A DNA stretch of 16,923 nt from Acidobacteriaceae bacterium (GTDB lineage Bacteria; Acidobacteriota; Terriglobia; Terriglobales; Acidobacteriaceae), in contig PLYW01000305.1 in the NCBI GenBank assembly GCA_003151875.1, positions 28,531 to 45,453 of the forward strand. Direction: 5' to 3'. How positions within the stretch are numbered: the first letter of the stretch is position 1; every line of letters starts with the position of its first letter. A model generated the notes under the pieces. That model saw only the letters and a list, made by a program, of their open reading frames with translations. It ran no database searches and was not told the DNA's origin. A program made the position numbers and the translations under genes. Shown here piece by piece: positions 1 through 7,282 of this stretch.

Positions 1-1341
1 ACCTTTGACTGGGCAGACGAGGTTTTTAACACGCTCGAACCTGCGCATCATCTTGCCTATGGTTACGGAGTCGTCGCTTGGGAGTGGAGACTAGGAGTCC
101 GCTCTTGGGTGTTTCCTGCGTTCCTGGCGGGTGTAATGCGACTAACGGACTGGATGGGGCCCGGCTCCTTTGGATACTTAAGTGCCATCCGCTTCATCCT
201 ATCCCTGCTTTCTCTTACGACCGTCTGGTTTGGCTATGTCTGGGGCAGGCGAGCAAGCGGCGAGGCCGCCGCTGTCATTGCCGCCGTAACCTGTGCCATT
301 TGGTACGAGCTTGTGTATTTTGCGCCCAAAGCATTGAACGACGTAGTGGCAGGCCATCTCCTCCTGCCTGGCCTATATCTCGGTATGTACGGAGAGGTAC
401 TGCCGGAAAAGAAGCGTTTGTTCCTCGCAGGCTTGTTTTTGGGCGCGGCGGTAGCAATGCGCATGCAATTAGCTCCCACTGTAGCTTTTGCCGCCATCTA
501 TTTTTGTCACAAGCGGTGGGCGAGCAGAGGTCCGTTTCTGATTTCTGGTCTTCTCGTGCCCGTTGTTATTTTCGGCTTAGTGGATGCAGCTACCTGGTCA
601 TACCCCTTCCAGTCATACTTCCGCTATATCAAAGTTGTTGTTCTCGAAGGAGAAGGACACGGGCTAATTTTCGGTACTTCGGCGTGGTATTGGTATCTTT
701 GGATGCTGGCAGTTCATTTCTTTCCGCTATTTCTGTTTGCGCTGGTGGGTATCCGCCGGAGCCACTTCTTAGGTTGGGTGGCATTCATTATTCTCGCCTC
801 CCATTCGCTCTTTGCTTATAAAGAATATCGATTTATTTATCCGGTGATGCCCATTCTGATTACCCTTGCCGCGCTCGGCTTTGTAGAATTTGCGGAGGAC
901 TTCAAAGCCTGGGCAAATCCGAATCTGTCTCCGAAAATGATTGAAGTCGCGGGCCTGATCTTCTGTATCTGCGCTTCCGGATTCGTCGCTTGGAAATCTC
1001 CTCGTCGGAACTCCAAGGCCACGATCGCCATGGACCAGCTCAGCATGGATTCGTCCGTTTGCGGGGTCGGACTTTACGAGGTTCCCTGGATACGCACTGG
1101 GGGCTATTCTCATTTGCACGAGAACGTCCCGATTATTCTCGTCCAGCAGGAATCGGAACTTGAGCCACAAATTCCGGGTTTCAACGCCCTTCTTACTCAT
1201 GGGACATTCACCGATCCGAAAGCGCGTTTTAAGTCCGAAGGATGCTGGAACGAATTTTGTCTGTACAGAAGGCCTGGTCCCTGCATCGCCTCCTCTCAAT
1301 ACAATGAGGTGAATAAAGTGCTCCGGGAAACCGGGCATTAG
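1..1341 (+). CDS. GT22 / Alg9-like mannosyltransferase family membrane protein, 5' end cut by window
   Basis: The reading frame is open from base 1 to the TAG at 1339-1341 (446 codons visible), so the start lies to the left of the window; an internal GTG at 109 is not the real start. The first visible residues read WADEVFNTLEPAH, followed by YGYGVVAWEW and GVRSWVFP. This is the hallmark N-terminal loop of the GT22 family (Alg9/PIG-B type, GT-C fold), where the acidic pair (D6-E7 of the fragment) is expected to be catalytic and to face the lumen or periplasm. Several hydrophobic segments follow up to about fragment residue 320, then a soluble tail of about 120 residues with several cysteines. 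Family members take sugar from a polyprenyl-phosphate donor. The precise sugar and acceptor cannot be read. Only about the first one or two dozen residues seem to be missing. Confidence 0.85.
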   Translation, partial: TFDWADEVFNTLEPAHHLAYGYGVVAWEWRLGVRSWVFPAFLAGVMRLTDWMGPGSFGYLSAIRFILSLLSLTTVWFGYVWGRRASGEAAAVIAAVTCAIWYELVYFAPKALNDVVAGHLLLPGLYLGMYGEVLPEKKRLFLAGLFLGAAVAMRMQLAPTVAFAAIYFCHKRWASRGPFLISGLLVPVVIFGLVDAATWSYPFQSYFRYIKVVVLEGEGHGLIFGTSAWYWYLWMLAVHFFPLFLFALVGIRRSHFLGWVAFIILASHSLFAYKEYRFIYPVMPILITLAALGFVEFAEDFKAWANPNLSPKMIEVAGLIFCICASGFVAWKSPRRNSKATIAMDQLSMDSSVCGVGLYEVPWIRTGGYSHLHENVPIILVQQESELEPQIPGFNALLTHGTFTDPKARFKSEGCWNEFCLYRRPGPCIASSQYNEVNKVLRETGH

Positions 1342-1503
1342 AAAGAATCTGTGCTGACCACGTTCGATTACCCTTAAAGACAGCTAGGCTGACCGCCAGG
1401 ACTGGAACTCTCAGTTGCAGAAGTCGCATAGCCGGGTCAACCGTATATGCAAATGGAACCCTGCAAAGAGAGGGGTCGTGGCGCAGTTGGCAAAGCCTTA
1501 ATG

Positions 1504-1800
1504 GACTCTAACGCGAGGGTTCCGGACGGACCAAAGCGGCCAAAGCCTGGTCGCTTCCCTGCTAATCGGTCTAAACCTTTTGCTCGTGATTGGGCTTCAG
1601 GCGAATGATTATCGCCTCTTCAGCGGCGATTGGAAGATGCATTACACGGCTGCCATGGCGTTGCGTTCCTCGCAGTGCGCCGACCTTTAGCAACCCCCAA
1701 TACTTACACTGCAACGCAGCAGCGTATGTTGCCGGACCTTCCCCCGGATGAGGTCAAAACTTAGGCCAAACTAGCTACCAACGTGTGCGAAGAAGGAAGT
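1504..1800 (+). pseudogene. Decayed fragment of a membrane glycosyltransferase-like gene
   Basis: The 433-base stretch between the genes ending at 1341 and 1775 has no intact gene, but from about 1504 it reads like a relic. One frame gives a hydrophobic anchor (SLLIGLNLLLVIGL) followed by DYRLFSGDWKMHYTAAMALR and a stop (TAG at about 1687-1689). A neighbouring frame continues with QQRMLPDLPPDEVK before a further stop. A hydrophobic anchor followed by D-x-x-x-Y-x-A-A-x-A-L-R is reminiscent of the N-terminus of GT87/DUF2029-type mannosyltransferases, but I cannot confirm the family. The apparent frameshift, internal stops and lack of the other ~350 residues argue for a broken gene. It overlaps the 3' end of the minus-strand gene at 1775. 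Positions 1342-1503 hold nothing I recognise. Confidence 0.35.
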
Positions 1801-3943
1801 ATTCATTAACCGGCCGGTCGTCTTTCAAGGCGGGTGCGTCGGGAGCCTGCGCGATTATCTGGTCGAGAGATACCTCACGGTTGAGGACGAGTGCGAGCTG
1901 GCGCTCCGGGCTCTGCTCGGGCCCCCACTCCATCATGTCTGTAAGTGCCGAGGTAGGCATTCGGCCCACCAACTGCTCGGCGGTGCGGTCCGATATAGGA
2001 TGGGTGCAGGCTAGAAAGTGGAAACCACCCTCCCCCTCCACAGACGGGAAGACACGCACATAAGGGAATGACTCCTTTAGAGCGCGAGCGACCGAGGCAC
2101 GAACGAACGCATCAGCTCGAGGCAGCCACTGCTGAAAAATGCCCCCAGTCCGCAGCCGCTGCCTCACAATTGCATAGAACTCTTCGGAATAGAGCAGACT
2201 GGAGCCCGCAGCTTCCACTGGAGGTGGCGGGTCGATGGTGATGACATCGTATTGCCGAGGTGTACGTTCGAGATAGCGCCGCCCATCATCGATGACTACG
2301 TGGGACAATGAGGAGCGCAGCAACGCGGGACCATCCGCGTGGTAATAGCCGAAAAGGCGCGGGACGTTGGGCACCAGTTCTACCGCTGTCGAAGGTATTT
2401 CCCAGGATAGCAGGGAACGGTAGGTCGTTCCCATACCGAAGCACACCACCAAAGCGTTTTGCGGTGGATGATCGAGAAATGCCAACGGCAGGTGCGCCAT
2501 CATTTTGGTAATGGGAGTCAGATTCGTAATTCCCACCCCATTGACCAAAAGGAGCCTATCCTCTCCCTCGCCTGTGGCAACGATGGTCGCGGTATTGTCG
2601 CGAAGGACCTCACGGCGGACGAACTGGTCTTCAAAGGATTTGCCAGTGAAAACCAATGTCATTGCCAGAAGTACAATCGCATAATTACTTATGCGTTGCC
2701 ACATTGGCGCCGCATTTACAAGCTCAGAGGTGGACGACCACTGCGGGTACATGCCAATGACGAGCCATGGGAGTGCCAGCAGAAATAACGCCCAGCGTTC
2801 GCTCATTAGGGGCAACAATACGAATCCTGACAATAGAGGACCGAGGATGCAACCTATTATGTTAATCGCATAAGCGCGTCCGGCGCGGTCAGGGTCGCCC
2901 TCGGACCAGCGGTCCACGAGCATGGGAGTCACGAATCCCAAAATTCCAGAAAACGGCATGATCCCTATAGCTAGCCGCAACAAGCCGACTAAATCTAATT
3001 CCGGGTTCGTCACCAGCAGTGGCAAAAGCGCACCTAGTCCAAGCAGGGCCCAGACCAGCATGGCTTCGTTCTGATGCCTGCGGCCCCAGAGCCGGTAGAC
3101 TGTTGATCCCAGGAATGTGGCGGCCAAATACAACCCCAGAATCGATGCAAAGGAATACACCAAAGTACCCACATAGGGCGTGAACTGGCGTATCCAGACC
3201 ATCTCCATGCCCATGCTGGTAAATCCGGTAGCGAACAGCAGCAGCAGCGGCTTTTTGCTTCGCAACAACCAGCGCGGCGATCTGGTGACACTCGACTCTT
3301 GCGCAAACCGGACAGACGCTTCCGTGGCAGGCGGCCTAAGTGTCAATGCCATGGCAGACAAGGCGATGAAAACATTGCAGAGCGCCCCGATCTTTAACGT
3401 CCCGTGGAAGCCAACCAGTTCGATCAGGAGCAAGGGCAGGGTTGCGCCCGCCACTGCACCCAGCACATTCGACAGGTAGAGAAAACTAAAGGAGCGCGGT
3501 GATTCGTGGCTGAAGTCGTTCCTAATAGCCAGCATGGCCACGGGAATGGTCGCCCCCATCAAGGCGCACCAGGGGACCAAGGTGAGCGCGACCCAGATTC
3601 CGGAGACCAGATAATAGGCTAAAGAAGAGGCGAGGCCGGTGCGCTCCAGCAGGCTCCTTCCCCACTGCAATTCGTGGGGCACGAGGAGCGCGGAAAAACC
3701 AATCAAGAGTTCGATCAGCGCATAGAACCTTAGAGCCGGAATGCTGAGTCTGTCTCCATACCTGTGGACCAGACGGCCGCTTCCCCACGAACCCAATCCC
3801 AGGCCGGCCATGAACATAGAAAGCACGATTGAGACGAGCGCGCTGGTGACCCCAAACTGGGCCATCGCCAGCCTTAGCCAGATAATCTCGTAAAGAATGC
3901 TGCAAAACCCCGAGATGAAAAAGAAAACGAAAAACCAACCCAC
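1775..3943 (-). CDS. Fused multi-pass membrane protein with C-terminal spermidine-synthase-like domain
   Basis: 722 residues. Residues 1-400 contain about ten or more hydrophobic segments, starting with FFVFFFISGFCSILYEIIWL, the typical opening of MFS/spermidine-synthase fusion proteins. A further segment lies near 420-433. The soluble C-terminal part (about 440-722) is a Rossmann methyltransferase-like domain: CFGMGTTYRS (501-510, nucleotide-loop glycines), E522 at the end of beta 2, IDDGR (551-555) and ITIDPPPP (568-575). In aminopropyltransferases the last motif is DxxD; here P574 stands where the second Asp should be, so true spermidine synthesis is doubtful. The start is GTG at 3943, preceded by GGGGG with a 7-base spacer. 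The gene stands alone on the minus strand within a polysaccharide locus. Related membrane fusions are common in bacteria but their substrate is unknown. Confidence 0.85.
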   Translation of the reverse strand: MGWFFVFFFISGFCSILYEIIWLRLAMAQFGVTSALVSIVLSMFMAGLGLGSWGSGRLVHRYGDRLSIPALRFYALIELLIGFSALLVPHELQWGRSLLERTGLASSLAYYLVSGIWVALTLVPWCALMGATIPVAMLAIRNDFSHESPRSFSFLYLSNVLGAVAGATLPLLLIELVGFHGTLKIGALCNVFIALSAMALTLRPPATEASVRFAQESSVTRSPRWLLRSKKPLLLLFATGFTSMGMEMVWIRQFTPYVGTLVYSFASILGLYLAATFLGSTVYRLWGRRHQNEAMLVWALLGLGALLPLLVTNPELDLVGLLRLAIGIMPFSGILGFVTPMLVDRWSEGDPDRAGRAYAINIIGCILGPLLSGFVLLPLMSERWALFLLALPWLVIGMYPQWSSTSELVNAAPMWQRISNYAIVLLAMTLVFTGKSFEDQFVRREVLRDNTATIVATGEGEDRLLLVNGVGITNLTPITKMMAHLPLAFLDHPPQNALVVCFGMGTTYRSLLSWEIPSTAVELVPNVPRLFGYYHADGPALLRSSLSHVVIDDGRRYLERTPRQYDVITIDPPPPVEAAGSSLLYSEEFYAIVRQRLRTGGIFQQWLPRADAFVRASVARALKESFPYVRVFPSVEGEGGFHFLACTHPISDRTAEQLVGRMPTSALTDMMEWGPEQSPERQLALVLNREVSLDQIIAQAPDAPALKDDRPVNEYFLLRTRW

Positions 3944-4121
3944 GCAAAATCCCCCGCTCCGAAAGCAACCCAGTTGACAGATGGAACACGAACTTTAGTT
4001 TTAGCTCTCAACAACCCCACAAACTCATGCAGGGGCAGGCCGATACGCCAAGTCCGGCACGCGTCCGCAAAACCCAATGCGTAACCTCTTGCGGCGCGAT
4101 CCTAAATTCTATTCTCCCGTC
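3944..4121. other. Intergenic stretch, nothing recognised apart from the ribosome binding site
   Basis: This is the left part of the 319-base gap between two divergently transcribed genes (1775-3943 minus and 4263-5339 plus). It should carry the promoter of the minus-strand gene, but I find no convincing -35/-10 pair. The right part of the gap holds the GT39-like 3' relic described separately. Confidence 0.4.
3951..3955 (-). promoter_or_regulatory. Ribosome binding site supporting a GTG start
   Basis: On the minus strand the bases read GGGGGA, then TTTTGC, then GTG at 3943. The purine run supports choosing this GTG although no ATG is present at the beginning of the conserved first membrane segment. 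Confidence 0.5.
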
Positions 4122-4185
4122 TCACGATTTGGAACAACAGACGTAAATGGATGTTGCCAATCGACCACATTTTCCCGGAGCGAGC
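4122..4185 (-). pseudogene. 3' relic of a GT39-like membrane glycosyltransferase gene
   Basis: Read on the minus strand this encodes TSIYVCCSKS and a TGA stop (4124 to 4122), almost the same C-terminus as the intact gene at 8841-10400 (TSIYVCCSKP). On the DNA level, 4122-4155 matches 8841-8874 at 32 of 34 bases. After a gap the similarity resumes weakly, with AGCGAGCGC shared near 4178-4186. Nothing upstream of it on the minus strand resembles the rest of the ~1.55-kb gene, so this is a leftover tail from a lost third copy, or a recombination scar. It has the same orientation as the two intact copies. Confidence 0.65.
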
Positions 4186-4262
4186 GCTGGGAGCATAATG
4201 GCTATGTCAGGGGCATGGTTGCACAAGCATGTCCACTTGCCTTTCCGGAATGGCTTTAGCTC

Positions 4263-5339
4263 ATGCGCATCATACATGTGGTTGGTGCTCGTCCAAATTT
4301 CATGAAAGCCGCCCCAGTCTTGCGGGCTTTCCATCCCTTTGCGCAAGTCCATCAGGTCCTCGTTCATACCGGGCAGCACTATGATTTGAACATGTCGGAT
4401 GTGTTCTTCCAGGAGCTTGGCATTCCTCAACCCGATGTCAACCTGCAAGTCGGTTCCGGATCACATGCCCAGCAGACGGCGGCGATCATGACTGGCTTCG
4501 AGTCTTTCGCGCTGGAGAACAAACCGGACATGGTTCTGGTGTATGGAGATGTCAATTCCACGGTCGCAGTGGCTCTGGTTTGCGCAAAGATGTCACTTCC
4601 TGTGACGCATGTCGAAGCCGGACTCCGTTCGTTCGATCGTACAATGCCTGAGGAGATCAACCGCGTTCTCACGGACCAACTCTCCGATCTGTTGCTTACG
4701 CCCTCGATTGACGCCAATCAGAACCTGCTTCGCGAAGGTGTGCCTGAGGAGAGGATCAAGCTGGTCGGGAATGTCATGATCGATACTTTAGTACGCTTGC
4801 TACCCGAGGCCAGAGCAAAGTTACCTGCTGATCTGCCGGCACGGTATGCACTTGTCACCATGCATCGGCCAGCCAATGTGGATGATCCCGAGTTCTTGCG
4901 TGATTTTTTTCGCACGCTGGAGGAGATCAGCCAGGAACTTCCGATTGTTTTCCCGATTCACCCCCGCACAAGACAGCGTGCAACAGACTTCGGCTTCAAC
5001 CTATCGCAGGACTGTCGCATGCATTTGTCTGATCCTGTTTCCTATTTAGAATTCCTCGCATTGCAAACCGGGGCGACACTGGTCATTACCGACTCCGGTG
5101 GTATTCAAGAAGAGACAACATATCTGGGCGTGCCGTGCCTGACCGTCCGAGAGAACACCGAGCGTCCGGTAACCACCGTACTAGGAACGAATGTGCTGGT
5201 GGGTCGGAGCATGCAGCGGTTGCGCATGGAGGTAAATCGCGTACTGACGGGTCCCCGAAAGTCACCAACCGTCCCGCCTCTGTGGGATGGCCACACCGCC
5301 GAGCGCATCGCAGAGGCGGTGATGAACTGGCAAAGGTAA
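4263..5339 (+). CDS. wecB: UDP-N-acetylglucosamine 2-epimerase (non-hydrolysing)
   Basis: 358 residues, close to the usual 360-380. The enzyme interconverts UDP-GlcNAc and UDP-ManNAc in the cytoplasm, feeding surface-polysaccharide synthesis. Visible family motifs are GARPNFMK (8-15, with R10 and K15), HTGQHYD (35-41), YGDVNST (94-100, D96), THVEAGLRS (115-123, E118), MPEEINR (128-134, E131), MHRPANVD (200-207, H201), DSGGIQEE (277-284) and RENTERP (297-303). These cover the UDP-binding and general acid/base residues known for the E. coli enzyme. Position 204 is Ala where many homologues have Glu or Ser, a minor variation. The start is ATG at 4263, with only a weak ribosome binding site (GGAA near 4246). 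The gene stands alone on the plus strand and converges on the GT2 gene ending at 5414. It could equally be named for a capsule pathway (for example mnaA). Confidence 0.93.
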   Translation: MRIIHVVGARPNFMKAAPVLRAFHPFAQVHQVLVHTGQHYDLNMSDVFFQELGIPQPDVNLQVGSGSHAQQTAAIMTGFESFALENKPDMVLVYGDVNSTVAVALVCAKMSLPVTHVEAGLRSFDRTMPEEINRVLTDQLSDLLLTPSIDANQNLLREGVPEERIKLVGNVMIDTLVRLLPEARAKLPADLPARYALVTMHRPANVDDPEFLRDFFRTLEEISQELPIVFPIHPRTRQRATDFGFNLSQDCRMHLSDPVSYLEFLALQTGATLVITDSGGIQEETTYLGVPCLTVRENTERPVTTVLGTNVLVGRSMQRLRMEVNRVLTGPRKSPTVPPLWDGHTAERIAEAVMNWQR

Positions 5340-5413
5340 GTGCGGCCGGAAACCACAAAAGAGGGCCGAGGTTTGCTCGTTTCCGCAGCAGTACGATTCC
5401 GTAAGGATTGACA

Positions 5414-6178
5414 TCAGACTACCCGATTGCGGCTTCCCCGCAATCGTAGGTAGAAGGCCTCCCGGACCACGCGGCTATATCCGGAAAACGCCCTGAAGAA
5501 CCGGAATTTCGACTTCCCTCGCAGCCGTCGTGTTTGCCGACCGCTAACCTCGCCCACTTTCCCGCCTGCAAGAACCACCTTAAACGTGATCTCCGGTGAA
5601 ATCTCGAAGCCTCCAGATTTGAGGCCCAGCTTGCGTACGAAATGCGCGTCGAAGGCACGGAACGCATAAGTAGTATCGGGGAAAGGGATGCCCAATCCGT
5701 ATCTTGTCAACAAACGGAATCCTGATTGAAAGAACTTATAAGAGAAAGGGATACTGTCAGAATCCGAGGGAGCAGTGTAGCGGGAGAGCAGCACTAAATG
5801 GCAGCCCTCGATGAGAACTTTGCTGCAGAACTGTGGGACCGCGGTTTCCAAAGGGTCCACGCCATCCGCCATGACCACTACCGCGACTTTCCCCCGAGCA
5901 TGAGGAAGGGCATGTCGAATAGCGTGTCCAAGGCCGCGCGGCTGTTCTTTGTGAAGTATTCTTATCCGGGGATCTTTCCCGGCAAGCCGCAATCCGCATT
6001 CGTAGGTAGCATCAGTGCTGGCATCGTCCACAATGAGGACTTCACAGGGCCGAGACTCTTCATCGAGCGCCATAAGACGGTCGATAAGAGGAGCCAGGTT
6101 GTCTTGTTCATTCAGCGCAGGAATGATAAAAGTGACAGCGATGGGACTATCCCGACTCTCGGCCTGGTGAGCTTCCAT
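5414..6178 (-). CDS. GT2 family glycosyltransferase, dolichyl-phosphate mannose synthase-like, soluble
   Basis: 254 residues with no membrane segment. GT-A fold motifs are visible: FIIPALNE (17-24), LIVDDASTD (48-56, D51/D52 for nucleotide binding), a DxxD-type metal site in MADGVDP (103-109, D105 and D108), then DTTYAFRAF (168-176) and RLRGKSKFRF (218-227). The last resembles the basic GxSKF loop of polyprenyl-phosphate mannose/glucose synthases. Such enzymes transfer a sugar from GDP- or UDP-sugar to a polyprenyl phosphate on the cytoplasmic face of the membrane. It lies 21 bases downstream of the SDR gene at 6200-7144 on the same strand, so the two are probably co-transcribed. AGGA lies about 15 bases upstream of ATG 6178. 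The sugar cannot be inferred. It might instead transfer directly to a glycan. Confidence 0.85.
   Translation of the reverse strand: MEAHQAESRDSPIAVTFIIPALNEQDNLAPLIDRLMALDEESRPCEVLIVDDASTDATYECGLRLAGKDPRIRILHKEQPRGLGHAIRHALPHARGKVAVVVMADGVDPLETAVPQFCSKVLIEGCHLVLLSRYTAPSDSDSIPFSYKFFQSGFRLLTRYGLGIPFPDTTYAFRAFDAHFVRKLGLKSGGFEISPEITFKVVLAGGKVGEVSGRQTRRLRGKSKFRFFRAFSGYSRVVREAFYLRLRGSRNRVV
5424..5446. other. Perfect 9-bp hairpin at the convergent gene end
   Basis: CGATTGCGG (5424-5432) and CCGCAATCG (5438-5446) are exact inverted repeats around a 5-base loop. The hairpin sits over the last codons of the minus-strand GT2 gene, facing the end of wecB at 5339. No T-run follows on either strand, so it is not a standard intrinsic terminator. 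It may end or stabilise transcripts, or be chance. Confidence 0.3.
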
Positions 6179-6199
6179 CAGTCAGCACCAATTCCTAGC

Positions 6200-7144
6200 T
6201 TAGAGCTTCGGCACCCGGTCATAATGCGAGCTCTCGGCATATGTTTGCTTCATCCAGTCGATCGTTCGTGGGACACCCTGCTCCAACGTGGTTCGCGGAT
6301 CATGCCCAAAGGCGAGTTTGGCCTTACTAATATCAGGGCGTTTATTTTGCACGTTGTGCTTATCTTCAGGCAGATAAGTGACATGCCGATCGTCCATGCC
6401 GATAGAGGTGAGAATCAGATCACTCAACTCGCGCACGCTTCGGAACTCCTCACCACCGATGTTGTACACTTCGCCGGGAACAAAGTTATCAACGACATTT
6501 GCCAGCGTGGGGATGAAATCGTCGATATACATGAACACCCGGTGGTAACCTTCGTACACCTGATAAGACAAGCCGTGCAGGGCACGGTAGACGAACAGGC
6601 AAACGACGCTGCGATAGTTGTGGTAGTATTCGCCAGGACCGTAGGCGTTAAAGAAACGTAGTCGTACGCACTCGTTGCCGTAGCGCTTTTCAAAATTCAT
6701 GACCTGAACTTCATTCACCCATTTGGTCACAGCATAGTCGTTGTGCTGAATAATCGAGCGTTGCAGTGGTATCTCCTCGCGCAGGATGTCTGCATGCTTG
6801 TCCCCGTAGATCTCGGAGGAACTGGCAAAGGCGAGCCTAAATCCCTTCTTGCGTTGCCACTCCAGAATGTTGCGCGTGCCGATCACGTTTGTTTCCCATA
6901 ACGTGTCGTAATACTCTTCCCCATTGACCCGGCCGAATTCCGCGGCGAGATGGTAAACATAGTCGTAGTCTTGTTCAAAAACTCGCTCGAGCTGCCGATA
7001 GGAGGCAACGTCGGCTCGAATAAACTTGTCATCTGCCTGATGTTGCAGGTCGATTCCCCAAACGTCGTGCCCTCGGCGCTCGAGCTCGCGCACCAGAGGT
7101 TTTCCAAGAGTTCCCTTGCTCCCCGTTACCAGAATCTTCGCCAT
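6200..7144 (-). CDS. NAD-dependent sugar epimerase/dehydratase (extended SDR, GalE/RmlB-like)
   Basis: 314 residues, the usual length of extended SDR sugar-nucleotide enzymes. Visible: the nucleotide-binding TGSKGTLG (7-14), an Asp ending beta 2 (D32) pointing to NAD, YHLAAEFG (64-71), TNVIGTRN (85-92), the SSSEIYG block (108-114), the catalytic Y137-x-x-x-K141, and FFNAYGPGEY (164-173). The late VYNIGGEEFRSVREL is typical of family substrate-binding regions. The reaction is probably 4-epimerisation or 4,6-dehydration of an NDP-sugar, but sequence alone does not decide. The ATG at 7144 has GGGGGA close upstream. The gene heads a two-gene unit with the GT2 gene. A possible promoter lies about 65 bases upstream. 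It sits 138 bases beyond the 3' end of the GT39-like gene at 7283, so read-through from those genes is also possible. Confidence 0.87.
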   Translation of the reverse strand: MAKILVTGSKGTLGKPLVRELERRGHDVWGIDLQHQADDKFIRADVASYRQLERVFEQDYDYVYHLAAEFGRVNGEEYYDTLWETNVIGTRNILEWQRKKGFRLAFASSSEIYGDKHADILREEIPLQRSIIQHNDYAVTKWVNEVQVMNFEKRYGNECVRLRFFNAYGPGEYYHNYRSVVCLFVYRALHGLSYQVYEGYHRVFMYIDDFIPTLANVVDNFVPGEVYNIGGEEFRSVRELSDLILTSIGMDDRHVTYLPEDKHNVQNKRPDISKAKLAFGHDPRTTLEQGVPRTIDWMKQTYAESSHYDRVPKL

Positions 7145-7209
7145 ATGTCCCCCAAGCCCTCACGTATGCGGCGTCGTGCTCACCGAATTTGTGTAATAAA
7201 TGAAATGCC

Positions 7210-7238
7210 AGTATAAGGCAGGCTGCGCATTTATTCAT
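7210..7238 (-). promoter_or_regulatory. Possible promoter of the SDR-GT2 pair
   Basis: On the minus strand TATACT (7215-7210) is a good -10 element. The hexamer 17 bases upstream, ATGAAT (7238-7233), matches the -35 consensus at only 3 of 6. This would give a leader of about 60 bases before ATG 7144. Support is weak. Confidence 0.3.
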
Positions 7239-7282
7239 AGTAATGCTATAGAACTGCCTCCCTTCTCGTGTTCAGCCCCCTT

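Noticed and set aside
78..821. A 247-residue open frame on the plus strand overlapping the GT22 gene.
   Set aside because: It is a shifted reading of the GT22 coding sequence, rich in Arg, Cys and Ser, with no family motif.
1476..1540. tRNA-like string: a D-arm-like GGCGCAGTTGG, AATGGACTCTAA resembling an amber-type anticodon region, GGGTTCC resembling a T-arm, and ends that pair at about 6 of 7 positions.
   Set aside because: The D-stem pairs only partly and no anticodon stem can form (the bases after CTCTAAC do not complement those before it), so it is not a functional tRNA. A chance resemblance is more likely; a tRNAscan/covariance search would decide.
5340..5446. Bidirectional intrinsic terminator between wecB and the convergent GT2 gene.
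   Set aside because: The 9-bp hairpin is real but has no T-run on either strand and lies within the GT2 coding sequence, so I list it only as a hairpin.
5798..6661. A 287-residue plus-strand open frame.
   Set aside because: It lies antisense across the well-supported GT2 and SDR genes and shows no recognisable motif.
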